A DNA stretch of 64,000 nucleotides from UMGS687 sp964383665 (GTDB lineage Bacteria > Bacillota > Clostridia > Christensenellales > UBA1242), in NCBI GenBank assembly GCA_964383665.1, contig CAYLHO010000003.1:65055-129054 (forward strand), in the 5' to 3' direction. Position numbers and translations under genes: made by a program. The notes below the pieces were generated by a model, which was not told the DNA's origin, did no database searches, and saw only the letters and a list, made by a program, of their open reading frames with translations. Position 1 is the stretch's first letter. Each line of letters begins with the position of its first letter. Below, piece by piece: positions 24,480 to 34,400 of the stretch.

Positions 24480-25177
24480 AAAATATTTTAAATAAATTAT
24501 TTAACGAAAAAAATATTGAAATAAATCAAGAAAAAATCGATAAATTTGACGAATTTTTTAATTTTTTAATAAAAATTAATGAAAAAATGAATTTAACTCG
24601 AATTATTTCGCCGGAAGACGCTGCAAAAAAACACTTTCTGGATTCAATTTCTGCTGCTAAATTTATTCCGGAAAACGCAAAAGTTATTGATGTCGGTGCG
24701 GGAGGCGGATTCCCATCAATCCCATTAAAAATTTATCGACCAGACATTAAATTAATGATGATCGACAGTGTTGGGAAAAAGGTTGATTTTCTTAACGAAA
24801 GTGTTAAACTGCTCTCACTTAATGATTCCAACGCGATTCACGTTCGTGCGGAAGATTTTGCAAAAGAAAAAGAAGTTAGGGAAAGCTTTGATGTTTGTGT
24901 TTCCAGGGCGGTTGCAAATTTAAGCACGCTTCTTGAATATTGTCTTCCATTTGTTAAAGTTGGCGGACTTTTTATTGCATATAAAGGAGAGAATGCGTTG
25001 ATTGAACTTGAAGAAGCGAAAAATGCAATTTCAATTCTTGGAGCAAAACTTGAAAACGATTTTGAATATTCAGTTATTGAAGACGTGAAAAATCACCTGC
25101 TCGTTTTTAGAAAAATTAGGCGCACGTCAAATCAATTCCCACGGCGCAACAATTTACCCCGAAAACAACCTTTATAA
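24476..25177 (+). CDS. rsmG: 16S rRNA (guanine527-N7)-methyltransferase RsmG
   Basis: RsmG methylates G527 of 16S rRNA in the 530 loop; loss gives low-level streptomycin resistance in other bacteria. The 233-residue protein has the SAM-binding VIDVGAGGGFPSIPL near residue 70, VSRAVANLSTLLEY and the basic terminal KIRRTSNQFPRRNNLPRKQ typical of GidB. It is the third gene of the mnmE-mnmG-rsmG-parA-parB order found near the chromosome origin in Firmicutes, and is followed by a terminator. Confidence 0.96.
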   Translation: MKNILNKLFNEKNIEINQEKIDKFDEFFNFLIKINEKMNLTRIISPEDAAKKHFLDSISAAKFIPENAKVIDVGAGGGFPSIPLKIYRPDIKLMMIDSVGKKVDFLNESVKLLSLNDSNAIHVRAEDFAKEKEVRESFDVCVSRAVANLSTLLEYCLPFVKVGGLFIAYKGENALIELEEAKNAISILGAKLENDFEYSVIEDVKNHLLVFRKIRRTSNQFPRRNNLPRKQPL

Positions 25178-25181
25178 AACA

Positions 25182-25212
25182 AAAATGCAATTTAATTATT
25201 GCGTTTTTTTTA
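25182..25212 (+). terminator. Terminator of mnmE-mnmG-rsmG
   Basis: 9-bp stem AAATGCAAT/ATTGCGTTT (one G-T pair; 25183-25191 and 25198-25206) then a T run. Its 3' arm contains the -35 of the parAB promoter. Confidence 0.75.
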
Positions 25213-25227
25213 TTAATATTGTATTAT
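25199..25227 (+). promoter_or_regulatory. Promoter of parA-parB
   Basis: TTGCGT (25199-25204), 17-base spacer, TATTAT (25222-25227), 24 bases upstream of AAGGAGG. The -35 lies inside the preceding terminator stem. Confidence 0.5.
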
Positions 25228-25256
25228 ATTAGTACTTATAATATAAGGAGGTATAT

Positions 25257-26075
25257 ATGGGAAAAATCATTGCTTTTGCCAATCAAAAAGGTGGAGTTGG
25301 AAAAACAACAACATGTGTTAATGTTGCTTCATATTTGGCAGCGATGGGAAAGAATGTTCTCTTAATCGACATGGATCCGCAGGGAAATGCAACGAGCGGG
25401 GTTGGGATTGAGAAAACGGGCTCAACAAAAACGATATATAACGTCATAGACGGAGATGCGATTGTTGATGAGGTCATTGTTCCAACAGTTGTTGGAAACT
25501 TGGATTTCATTCCTGCAACGGTTGATCTTGCTGGAGCGGAAATTGATCTTGTTCAGCTTCCAAATAGAGAAAACATAATTAAAAACAGACTTGCGCGAGT
25601 TAAAAATAAGTATGATTACATATTTATCGACTGCCCTCCTTCGCTTGGACTCTTAACTGTTAATGCGTTAACGTGTTGCGATTCAATTGTAATCCCTATT
25701 CAATGCGAATTCTATGCTCTTGAGGGATTAACACAGCTTATGAACACAATTAAACTTGTTAAAAAGCATTTGAATCCGAGGCTAGATATTGAAGGTGTTG
25801 TTTTAACAATGAAAGATTCGCGAAGCAACCTTATAACTCAAGTTGGAAACGAAATTAAAACATTCTTTGGTAAAAAGGTTTTTGAAACAGCAATTCCAAG
25901 GAATATTCGCTTGGCCGAAGCTCCAAGCCATGGCACGCCAATTGGTGTTTACGACTCTTCTTCAAAGGGTGCAAAGGCATATTTGGCTCTTGCAGAAGAA
26001 ATTTTGCAAAGAAATAACGATAAATATGAAAAAATTTCAACAAAGATAAAAGTTGAAGACGGAGGTAATGAATGA
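25257..26075 (+). CDS. parA: Chromosome-partitioning ATPase ParA/Soj
   Basis: This Walker-type ATPase works with ParB to separate origins and, in B. subtilis, regulates DnaA. The 272-residue protein opens MGKIIAFANQKGGVGKTTTC with the deviant Walker A KGGVGKTT at 10-17, followed by IDMDPQGNATSG (A') and the Walker B region YDYIFIDCPPSLG. There is no N-terminal HTH, so it is the short chromosomal Soj type. It follows AAGGAGG and overlaps parB by 4 bases. Confidence 0.96.
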   Translation: MGKIIAFANQKGGVGKTTTCVNVASYLAAMGKNVLLIDMDPQGNATSGVGIEKTGSTKTIYNVIDGDAIVDEVIVPTVVGNLDFIPATVDLAGAEIDLVQLPNRENIIKNRLARVKNKYDYIFIDCPPSLGLLTVNALTCCDSIVIPIQCEFYALEGLTQLMNTIKLVKKHLNPRLDIEGVVLTMKDSRSNLITQVGNEIKTFFGKKVFETAIPRNIRLAEAPSHGTPIGVYDSSSKGAKAYLALAEEILQRNNDKYEKISTKIKVEDGGNE

Positions 26076-26998
26076 TAAAGAAAGGACTTGGCAAAGGTCT
26101 TAATGCTCTTCTTTCAATATATGATGAGGAAGAACAAGAGGAAAATGTTTCACGTGAAACAAATAACACTTCAAATGGAATTGAGGGGATTGATATCTCG
26201 CTTATCTATGCGAACCCAAATCAACCAAGAAAGACGTTTGATGAAACCGCTTTAAAAGAACTTGCAACATCAATTAAAACCCATGGAATTATTCAACCGA
26301 TTGTTTTAAACAGAGCAGAAGATGGTAAATTTATGATTATTGCTGGAGAACGTAGGTGGCGCGCGGCGAAAATGGCTGGTTTAGAGCAAGTTCCGGCATT
26401 TGTTAGAAATTACACCCCAAAGCAAGTTAAAGAAATTTCGATTATTGAAAACTTGCAAAGGGAGGACTTAAATCCAATTGAGGCAGCAAGAGCAATTAAA
26501 CAACTTATGGATGAATACGATTTAACTCAAGAGGCTGTTGCGGACAGAATTGGCAAAAGTCGCCCAGCAATTGCAAACACATTAAGATTGTTAAGCCTTC
26601 CAATGGACGTTATTGAGCTTATAGAGAAAAATAAACTTTCGGCAGGCCATGCGAGATGCCTTGTGTCACTTAATTCGCCAATTGAACAAACAAAAGTTGC
26701 GCAGGCAGCAGTTAATAAAAAATTGTCCGTTAGAGAAATGGAAAAACTTGTTAAAAACCTGTTAAATCCGGTTAAAGAACGTCCAAAAGCAGAGCAAAGT
26801 CTTGAACTCAGAGGTATGATTGAGGAAATGCAAAGAACATTTGCAACAAAAGTATCTGCAATTGGGAATGACAATAAGGGAAGAATCTATATCGACTATT
26901 ACAGCAAGGACGATTTGGACAGAATTGCCGATTTAATTCAGCTTATAAACAAGAAAACCCTTACATTGAAAGATTTATCTTTAATTAACAAAAAATAG
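26072..26998 (+). CDS. parB: Chromosome-partitioning CTPase ParB/Spo0J
   Basis: ParB binds parS, loads as a CTP-dependent clamp and spreads around the origin. The 308-residue protein has IIAGERRWRAAK (the CTP-binding GERRxRA box) near residue 90, an HTH (LTQEAVADRIGKSRPAIANT) around 150-170 and a C-terminal dimerisation region. The N-terminal basic stretch MIKKGLGKGLNALL is the ParA-stimulating segment. One parS lies inside the gene near its 5' end and another spans its stop codon. Confidence 0.96.
   Translation: MIKKGLGKGLNALLSIYDEEEQEENVSRETNNTSNGIEGIDISLIYANPNQPRKTFDETALKELATSIKTHGIIQPIVLNRAEDGKFMIIAGERRWRAAKMAGLEQVPAFVRNYTPKQVKEISIIENLQREDLNPIEAARAIKQLMDEYDLTQEAVADRIGKSRPAIANTLRLLSLPMDVIELIEKNKLSAGHARCLVSLNSPIEQTKVAQAAVNKKLSVREMEKLVKNLLNPVKERPKAEQSLELRGMIEEMQRTFATKVSAIGNDNKGRIYIDYYSKDDLDRIADLIQLINKKTLTLKDLSLINKK
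26146..26161. promoter_or_regulatory. parS site inside parB
   Basis: TGTTTCACGTGAAACA, a perfect 16-base match to the bacterial parS consensus, located within codons ~25-30 of parB, as in B. subtilis spo0J. Confidence 0.95.
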
Positions 26999-27012
26999 TT
27001 TCACGTGAAACA
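26997..27012. promoter_or_regulatory. parS site overlapping the parB stop
   Basis: AGTTTCACGTGAAACA: the 14-base core palindrome is perfect and only the first outer base differs from consensus. It overlaps the last two bases of the parB TAG. Confidence 0.9.
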
Positions 27013-27114
27013 TTTTTTGAAAAATCTTTGACGAGAGCGATTTTTGGACAAATGGATAATTAATCAAATTGTTTTGCAAAAATCGATTAGGATTAAGATT
27101 TTTAGACACATATT

Positions 27115-27144
27115 TTGAGATAAAATGATGGTGTTTTTTATAAA
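27115..27144 (+). promoter_or_regulatory. Promoter of ftsH
   Basis: TTGAGA (27115-27120), 18-base spacer, TATAAA (27139-27144). A second -10-like TAGAAT lies at 27151. ATAAGGAG precedes the start codon. Confidence 0.5.
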
Positions 27145-27196
27145 ATATGTTAGAATAATAAGGCAAATTTTAGTAAATATATTATAAGGAGTAATA

Positions 27197-29590
27197 ATGA
27201 AAAAGACAAAACCAAACTATGGAAAAATCATCTGGATAACACTTTTAGTTGTGTTGCTTGGTCTTTTAATATATTCAGCATTCGGAAGTGGAGATTCTTA
27301 CGGAACGAAAATTGGCGTAAGCGAACTTGAAACAATGATTGATGAAGATAAAGTTGCAAGCGTATATTTTTACAATGGTGTTTACAGAATAAGAAAAGTT
27401 GATTCAGAAATACAAGAAGATAGATTTCCAAGCGAATCAGACTTTTATTGCGAAGTTGCAACAACCGCATCTGTTGAATCAATTAAAGCAAAATGTGAAG
27501 CAAAGAATATTGCATACGATGAAGAACCTACGAGAGAATCTGTTCTTTCGCAAATTATGCCATACATCAGCTTGGCAATCATTTTAATTATTGGATATTT
27601 CTTGTTGAGAGCTGTTGTTAAAGGTAACGCAGGAACAATGGGCTTTGGAAAAAGCAAGGCGCGCGCAAATGACAATATAAAGGTTAGATTCAATGATGTT
27701 GCCGGCGCAGACGAGGAAAAAGCAGAACTTCAAGAAGTTGTTGAGTTTTTGAAAAATCCACAAAAGTTCACTGAACTTGGAGCGAGAATTCCAAAAGGAG
27801 TTCTTTTGGTTGGCCCTCCAGGAACTGGTAAAACATTATTGGCAAAGGCTGTTGCAGGCGAAAGCAACGTCCCATTCCTTTCAATAAGTGGATCGGATTT
27901 TGTTGAAATGTTTGTTGGTGTTGGGGCATCAAGGGTTAGAGATTTATTTGAACAAGCAAAGAAATCGAGACCATGTATTATATTTATTGATGAAATTGAT
28001 GCAGTTGGACGTCAACGCGGAACAGGGCTTGGCGGAGGAAACGATGAAAGAGAGCAAACTCTCAACCAACTTCTTGTTGAAATGGACGGGTTTGAAGCTA
28101 ACGACGGAATAATTGTTCTTGCAGCAACAAACCGAAGCGACGTTTTAGATCCCGCATTGCTTCGTCCGGGACGTTTCGATCGACAAATTTACGTTCATGT
28201 TCCAGATGTTAAAGGGCGTGAGGCAATTATAAAGATCCATGCAAAAAACAAGCCAATTGACGATGAAGTTGATTTTCAAACTTTGGCAAGAATAACAAGC
28301 GGTTTCACAGGGGCAGACATCGAAAATATGCTTAACGAAGCAGCAATTCTTGCAGCAAGAGCAAATAGGCCAAAAATTATAATGTCAGATTTAACAGAAG
28401 GAATAAATAAGGTTATTATGGGACCTCAAAAGAAAAGCCTTCTTGTTACTGAACGTGATAAAAAGATTACAACATATCACGAATCTGGACACGCAATTCT
28501 TGGAAAAATTTTGGAAAATTGCGATGAGGTTCAAGAGGTTTCAATAATTCCTCGTGGCAATGCAGCAGGTTACACAATGAGCCGACCAAGCGAGGACGAT
28601 AACCATGTAACCTACAGAAAATTGCTTGACCAAATTTCAATGACAATGGGCGGAAGAATTGCGGAGGAAATTGTGTTTGGCGATATTTCAACTGGGGCGC
28701 AAAACGATATTCAACAAGCAACAGAACTCGCAAGAAGAATGGTTACAGAATGGGGAATGAGCAAATCACTTGGATTTGTTGGATATGACACATCAACTCA
28801 ACCTTTCCTTGGAAGAGATTATCAAAGTCAATCCAAATACAGCGAGAAAACTGCAGCAACAATTGACGAAGAAATTCGTGCAATTTTGAAATCATGTTAC
28901 GATAAGGCAACTAAAATTTTAAAAGAAAACAGAATTCTTATGGATCGAATGTCAGATCTTCTAATTTTGAAAGAAACAATATATAAAGAAGAAGTTGACA
29001 TGATTATGTCCGGGAAAACAGTTGATGAAATTGTTGCTGAAATGGATAAGAAAGCAGCAGAAAGGAAAGAAAAAGAAAAGAAATATCGTGCTGATGGGGA
29101 ACTTAACAAGAAGGTTCGCGAGATGGACGAGAAACTTAAAACAGCCGAAATGCTTCTTAAAGCGGGAGTAATTCTTCAGGATGAATTTAATGAACTTAAA
29201 GCTGCAAGAGACGCTCTTAATACAAAGCTTGTTGGGTCAGATGAAGTTAAAGATGAAACCAAAGAAAAAGTTGGACTTCAAGTTGTTGAAGCTGAAAAAG
29301 CTGAAGAAAAGGTTGAAAAAGAAATAACAGAAGAAAAACCTAAAAAAACAACAAAAAAAAGCGTAAAAACTGAAGTCGAATCTGTTCAAGAGATTAAGGA
29401 AGATGAAAACATAAAACCAATTGAAGAGAAGAAAGAAGAAGTTTCAGCGATAACTGAAGAAAATAAAGAAGAACCAAAAACTGAATCAAGTGAGGAAAAT
29501 AAAACTTCAGAGTCAACTGCTAAACAAGTTATAAGAAAAATGCGCGGCGAGAAAGTTGATAAAAAAGCATCGAAAAAAGATGACGAATAA
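27197..29590 (+). CDS. ftsH: Membrane AAA+ zinc protease FtsH with long charged tail
   Basis: FtsH extracts and degrades membrane and short-lived cytosolic proteins. Of 797 residues, two membrane segments (about 10-29 and 120-140) frame a small external domain. Walker A GPPGTGKT lies at 206-213, Walker B IIFIDE at 261-266, and the arginine-finger region and second region of homology follow. The zinc site HESGH is at 428-432. Catalytic parts end near residue 620. The last ~170 residues are a Glu/Lys/Thr-rich tail, making it much longer than the usual 610-650 residues. It is monocistronic, ending at a bidirectional terminator. Confidence 0.95.
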   Translation: MKKTKPNYGKIIWITLLVVLLGLLIYSAFGSGDSYGTKIGVSELETMIDEDKVASVYFYNGVYRIRKVDSEIQEDRFPSESDFYCEVATTASVESIKAKCEAKNIAYDEEPTRESVLSQIMPYISLAIILIIGYFLLRAVVKGNAGTMGFGKSKARANDNIKVRFNDVAGADEEKAELQEVVEFLKNPQKFTELGARIPKGVLLVGPPGTGKTLLAKAVAGESNVPFLSISGSDFVEMFVGVGASRVRDLFEQAKKSRPCIIFIDEIDAVGRQRGTGLGGGNDEREQTLNQLLVEMDGFEANDGIIVLAATNRSDVLDPALLRPGRFDRQIYVHVPDVKGREAIIKIHAKNKPIDDEVDFQTLARITSGFTGADIENMLNEAAILAARANRPKIIMSDLTEGINKVIMGPQKKSLLVTERDKKITTYHESGHAILGKILENCDEVQEVSIIPRGNAAGYTMSRPSEDDNHVTYRKLLDQISMTMGGRIAEEIVFGDISTGAQNDIQQATELARRMVTEWGMSKSLGFVGYDTSTQPFLGRDYQSQSKYSEKTAATIDEEIRAILKSCYDKATKILKENRILMDRMSDLLILKETIYKEEVDMIMSGKTVDEIVAEMDKKAAERKEKEKKYRADGELNKKVREMDEKLKTAEMLLKAGVILQDEFNELKAARDALNTKLVGSDEVKDETKEKVGLQVVEAEKAEEKVEKEITEEKPKKTTKKSVKTEVESVQEIKEDENIKPIEEKKEEVSAITEENKEEPKTESSEENKTSESTAKQVIRKMRGEKVDKKASKKDDE

Positions 29591-29615
29591 AAAAAGAGCA
29601 AAATTGCTCTTTTTT
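29588..29615. terminator. Bidirectional terminator, ftsH / 478-aa protein gene
   Basis: AAAAGAGCAA, AA, TTGCTCTTTT stem with T7 on the plus strand and T7 on the minus strand, between convergent stops. Confidence 0.87.
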
Positions 29616-31051
29616 TATTTGCTGTTATATTTCCATTCTTCTTTTTTAATAAAATAATCGTTATATTTTCCCTCAAAGTATTCTGTTGTTGCAGGAGTTA
29701 TGTAAACTTTGTTCTCAAGAGTGTATTCATCGGTTGCAACATCGTAGAACAAGGTGCGTTTGTAAAGATTTCTTTTGAAAGTGTAGTAAACATTAATTGA
29801 ACGGTTCTTTTGAGAAAATGCGTTAACTTGGTGTCCCTTTCCAATGTAAATCATTTTTGATGACTCAACGCCTGGGAAAAAATATATTTCAGCATTTGTT
29901 GTGATAAAGAAATAGTTGTTTTTGAATCTTGTTACGGAATTTTGCCATTCTTTTCCGATAACAGTTGAGCAGTCGCAACATTTCATGTCCAAATAATTTG
30001 AATTATATTTAAACCTTGAGGATAGGTATGCCGCACCGCTGTCGTTTGGATCGGAGTGGACTGGCCAACAGTTAAAATTGTCAATTGCGCAATAAGTGAA
30101 AAGTTTAAAACCGGTTCTAACTTTGTTTGTTGGCGGACCAACAGAAACAATTGAACCAAGAGTTCCAGGATTTGTTAAATATAACCCATCTTCGGGGTTG
30201 TTTTTTCCTTCCAATGTTGCAGGGTTTGAATCGGTGCAAAATGAGAACTGCCCTGGGTCGTCATTGTCGATAACATATTGTATTTTTGAACTGTCGGATT
30301 TGCAATTTGGAATGTATGTGAAATTGAATGGCTCAAGAATGCCAATGTAATATGAGTTGTTTCCGGGAATAACGTTTTCAACTTTTGAGTAACCAGTGTT
30401 TAAATTTTCCGAGAAATTTTGGGTGTACATTTTTTTGTAGTAGCAACCATCGATTGTGTTTTTTGTCAAGTAGAAAAAATTTTGTGTTGGGAATATCTTA
30501 AAGTCAATTTTTCGATTTAAAATTTCAACATCTGCTCCGTAAACTCTAACTTCAAAATAATCAATTCCTCCGTAACCAATGCTAACGCTTGTTGAGTCGG
30601 TGTCGGTTCTTAAGCGGAAATGGTAGTTGTCTTGTGTTGAAACAAAGGTTCTTTCTGTTTCAATAATTTCGGAAATTTCGCCGTCAATCGAGTTATATTC
30701 TTTAACAAAATTTATGGCTGCATTTGGTGCACTATATTGATCCCAAACAACCTTAAATGTTCCGTTAACCGACCCGTTTCCTTTGAAATGAACCTTTGCA
30801 CGAACGCAAATTCGCGTTAAAAAATTCTTCTTGCAAGTTAGATAGATTGGCTCGGTTATAACACTGTCGCGCGCTTTTCGTTTGCAAGGGTATATATATT
30901 CGTCGTAATCGCTGTATGATGAGTTTTCAATAAGTTGGTTAACAACTTGGTCCATGTCGCTTATTGCATAAACGTTTGTTTGAATTTTTTTTGCAAGAGA
31001 GTTAACCCTTTTTTCAAGTTCTTCGAGTTTAATTTTTTGTATGTCGTCCAT
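29615..31051 (-). CDS. Unrecognised 478-aa protein, coiled coil plus beta-rich body
   Basis: The ATG at 31051 follows AAAGGAG with a good gap, giving MDDIQKIKLEELEKRVNSLA, a short coiled coil (residues 1-45). The body is rich in Tyr, Asn, Phe, Ser and Asp (for example VSIGYGGIDYFEVRVYGADV), with alternating patterns typical of beta-sandwich or propeller folds, and no membrane segment or export signal. The composition recalls phage structural or surface-attachment proteins, but no phage gene lies nearby and it has its own promoter and terminator. No motif or family is recognised. Confidence 0.65.
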   Translation of the reverse strand: MDDIQKIKLEELEKRVNSLAKKIQTNVYAISDMDQVVNQLIENSSYSDYDEYIYPCKRKARDSVITEPIYLTCKKNFLTRICVRAKVHFKGNGSVNGTFKVVWDQYSAPNAAINFVKEYNSIDGEISEIIETERTFVSTQDNYHFRLRTDTDSTSVSIGYGGIDYFEVRVYGADVEILNRKIDFKIFPTQNFFYLTKNTIDGCYYKKMYTQNFSENLNTGYSKVENVIPGNNSYYIGILEPFNFTYIPNCKSDSSKIQYVIDNDDPGQFSFCTDSNPATLEGKNNPEDGLYLTNPGTLGSIVSVGPPTNKVRTGFKLFTYCAIDNFNCWPVHSDPNDSGAAYLSSRFKYNSNYLDMKCCDCSTVIGKEWQNSVTRFKNNYFFITTNAEIYFFPGVESSKMIYIGKGHQVNAFSQKNRSINVYYTFKRNLYKRTLFYDVATDEYTLENKVYITPATTEYFEGKYNDYFIKKEEWKYNSK

Positions 31052-31073
31052 GTTGTAATCTCCTTTAGGTTGA

Positions 31074-31103
31074 ATTATAGATTGACAGAAAGTCACTTTT
31101 CAA
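31074..31103 (-). promoter_or_regulatory. Promoter of the 478-aa protein gene
   Basis: Minus-strand TTGAAA (31098-31103), 18-base spacer, TATAAT (31074-31079); transcript start near 31067. Confidence 0.6.
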
Positions 31104-31109
31104 CAAACT

Positions 31110-31442
31110 GTGCCAAAGAATAATAATTGCGAAAATGAAAAAAATAAGGATATGATAACTTTCATATCCTTTTTGATTGTGCTTTTTGGAAGTGTGAATT
31201 GGCTTAGCATTGGAATGCTTCAATATGACATCATCGCAGGTTTTTTTGGAACTCAATCAAACATATTTAGCCGAATAATTTACATTCTTTTTGGATTTGC
31301 TGCAATTTGGCTTGTTATTTCTGCAATACGGCAAAAAGGCAAGATTAATATTGTTAAGGACAGGCTTAACACAAAAAAACTTGAAGAAAAAGAAGATGAA
31401 CTTGCCGAAAAAATTGGTCAAAAGCCAAACCCAAACGATTAA
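31110..31442 (+). CDS. DUF378-family small membrane protein
   Basis: A 110-residue protein from a GTG at 31110. Two membrane segments (about 15-37 and 50-72) carry the DUF378 pattern: a GSVNWLSIGM loop after helix 1 and SRIIYILFGFAAIW in helix 2, close to YuzA of B. subtilis. A charged C-terminal tail (about 75-110) ends in KIGQKPNPND. Function of the family is unknown. Start choice is uncertain because no Shine-Dalgarno is visible; the ATG at 31152 is an alternative that removes the first 14 residues. Confidence 0.7.
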   Translation: MPKNNNCENEKNKDMITFISFLIVLFGSVNWLSIGMLQYDIIAGFFGTQSNIFSRIIYILFGFAAIWLVISAIRQKGKINIVKDRLNTKKLEEKEDELAEKIGQKPNPND

Positions 31443-31470
31443 AAAAAAGTGCTTTCGCACTTTTTTTCTA
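31441..31470. terminator. Bidirectional terminator, DUF378 gene / dnaE
   Basis: AAAAAGTGC, TTTC, GCACTTTTT hairpin (about 31444-31465) with A/T tracts on both sides, between convergent stops at 31442 and 31468. Confidence 0.87.
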
Positions 31471-34400
31471 TTTTGCAACAACGCAATCTTCTGGAAGAAT
31501 TCCAAGAAGTTCTCCTAAAAGGTGTTGCGAGATTGAAACCTCTTTGTTCATCTTGAATGCGTTTCCGGTTGCCGTGCAGCGAACATAAACCTCGCTTTGC
31601 CCTGGATAGGAATTGATTATCCCAACAATGTTGTTATAAAGAGGGACATTTGTAACGTCAAACTTGATGAAAAGTTTTTCCTCTTTCTTTTCCGTGGATT
31701 GCTTTTGTTGACTTTTCCATGGAATGATTTCATCAACAAGAATTGTTGGTTTTTCCCCTTCGCGAAGGTTAAGTTTCCCTTTAATTGTTGCCATAGAGTC
31801 CTCAATAATCAAATTTTTCAAATTTCGATAGGCATTAGGGAAGAATGTTAAATCAATTGTTCCATAAAGATCTTCAAGTTTTGCAAATCCCATTTCTTTA
31901 TTACCGTTTTTGGTTACGGTTTTTCGAACATCGGTTATAATTCCTCCGCAAACAACTTTCATGTCGTTTTGGACATCGCCAACATAGGTTGTTGCCTCAT
32001 CATCTTCCTCCTCGAAACCTTCTTCTTTTTCTGCTGTTTCAACCATGCTTGAGTTAAAATTATAAGATTTAAACTTGTCAACATAATCGTCAAGAGGGTG
32101 CCCGGAAAGGTAGATTCCAACAACTTCTTTTTCAAATTTCAAAAGAGATTCTTTTGTATATTCTTTAATGTTTGGTAAATCAAGTTTGTCCTCAACAGCT
32201 GTTTCTTGGAAACAGTCGAAAAGAGAAAATTGACCGGTTGCTTGTTTTTTTGCTTCGTTGTTAACGCGGCTTACTGCTGTTTCATAAACAGCCATAAGTT
32301 GAGAGCGATGGACACCAAAACTGTCGAAAACACCTGCAAGAATCATGCTTTCAAGGCAACGCTTGTTCCTTGCTTGAGGATCAATTCGCTTTATGAAATC
32401 CATAAAATCTTTGAAAGGTCCGTTTGTGTTTCGCTCTTCAATAATGCTGTCGATAACCGAAATTCCAACGTTTTTAATTGCTGCAATCCCAAAGCGTAAG
32501 TTTCCGTCCTCAACCGAGAAATATGTTTTACTTTTGTTAACATCTGGAGGCAAAACTTTGAAACCTTCTTGCTTAACATAAGTAACATATTTTTTAATTT
32601 CGTCGGAGTTTGTTATTCTGTTATTTAAAACAGCGCAAAGGAATTCAATTTCATGATAGCATTTGAGATATGCCGTTTGATAGGAAAGGTGAGCATAAGC
32701 AGCGGCATGTGATTTGTTAAATGCATATTGAGCGAAGGATTCCATCTCCGAGAAAACTTGTTCCGCAACTTCGCGCTTAACGCCAAGTTTAAGTGCTCCC
32801 GGAATTGAGCCTCTTCCTGTTGGGTCAACCCAGCCTTCAATAAACTTTTTCTTTTCAGCGGGCATCTTCTCAACTTTTTTCTTTCCCATAATTCTTCGAA
32901 CGTTGTCGGCTTGCCCCATGTTATATCCGCCCATAACTTGAAAGATTTTCATAACTTGTTCTTGATAGACAATGCAACCATAAGTAACGTTCAAAATTGG
33001 TTCAAGGCAAGGGTGGGCATATTCAATTTTTGTTGGGTTTTGTTTGTTCTTAATGTATCTTGGAATTGAATCCATAGGTCCCGGGCGATATAGGGAAACC
33101 CCAGCAATAATGTCTTCCAAGCAGTCGGGTTGAAGGTCTTTCATAAACTTTTTCATTCCGTCGCTTTCAAGTTGGAAAATTGCATCTGTGTTTCCCGAAG
33201 AAATTAAATCGTAAACATTTTTATCGTCATATTCCATTGCATAGAAATCTATGTCAATTCCTTTGTCTTCCTTAACATACTTAATTGCTTTGTCGATGTC
33301 GGTTAATGTTCGAAGCCCAAGGAAGTCCATTTTCAAAAGTCCAAGTTGTTCGAGCTCAATCATGTTATATTGAGTTGAAATGTCCTCGCCGCTTCGCGAA
33401 AGAGGAACAAATGTGTCAACAGGCTTTGGAGCAATAAGTGTTCCACAAGCATGGGTTGAAACGTTTCTTGGAGTTCCCTCAAGTTTAATTGCAAGATCGC
33501 AAACGCGTTTAAGCGTTGGGTCGCTGTCGTAAATTTCGCGAAGTTCAGGAATAATGTATTTGTTATTTTCCTCTTTCCCTGTTGTTCCAAAATAATATTT
33601 TAAAACAGGAGGTTTTTTAATTCCTTCCGGAAGTTTGTTTGGAACAAGTTTTGAAATTTTATCCGCTTCGGAATATGGCACGTTAAGAGTTCTTGCGACG
33701 TCGCGAATTGCGTTTTTTGCTGCCATAGTTCCAAAAGTTGCAATTAAGGCAACATGGTCGTCGCCATATTTTCGTTTAACATATTCAATAACTTCGCCGC
33801 GTCGGTCATAATCGAAGTCAACGTCGAAATCGGGCATTGAAACACGCTCTTTGTGGATAAATCTTTCAAAAATAAGGTCATATTTAAGTGGGTCGATAAG
33901 TGTTATTCCGCTTGCATAGGCAACAATGCTTCCCGCTCCAGAGCCACGCCCCGGTCCAACCGGAATTCCGTTGTTTCTTGCGTAGTTAATATAATCCCAA
34001 ACAATAAGGAAATATTCAACAAATCCTTGCGAGTTAATAATTTCAAGTTCGCTTTCGGCTCTGTTTAAAATTTCGGGAGTAAGTTCCTTATATTTCTTTT
34101 TAAGACCTTCAAAAGTTAAGTGTCTCAAAAATTCATAACATGTCATTCCATTTTCAGGAACATAGGAAGGAATGTAGTTTTCATTTGCTGGCATAACATA
34201 TTTTGGGTCGATTCCCGGAATGTCGCCATGCGCTTTTGAACGAATTGTAACATCGCATTTGTCCGCAATTTCAAATGGAGTTTCAAGAGCGTCCTCAAAC
34301 CCAACCATAGCTTCTTTCATTTCTTCATAGGTTTTGTAATAGAATTCGTCGGTGTCGAATTTAAGACGGTCGGGGTCGTCAATTTTTTTTCCCATTTGAA

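Noticed and set aside
29615..31051. Calling the 478-aa protein a phage tail fibre
   Set aside because: Composition alone is suggestive; there are no neighbouring phage genes or recognised motifs.
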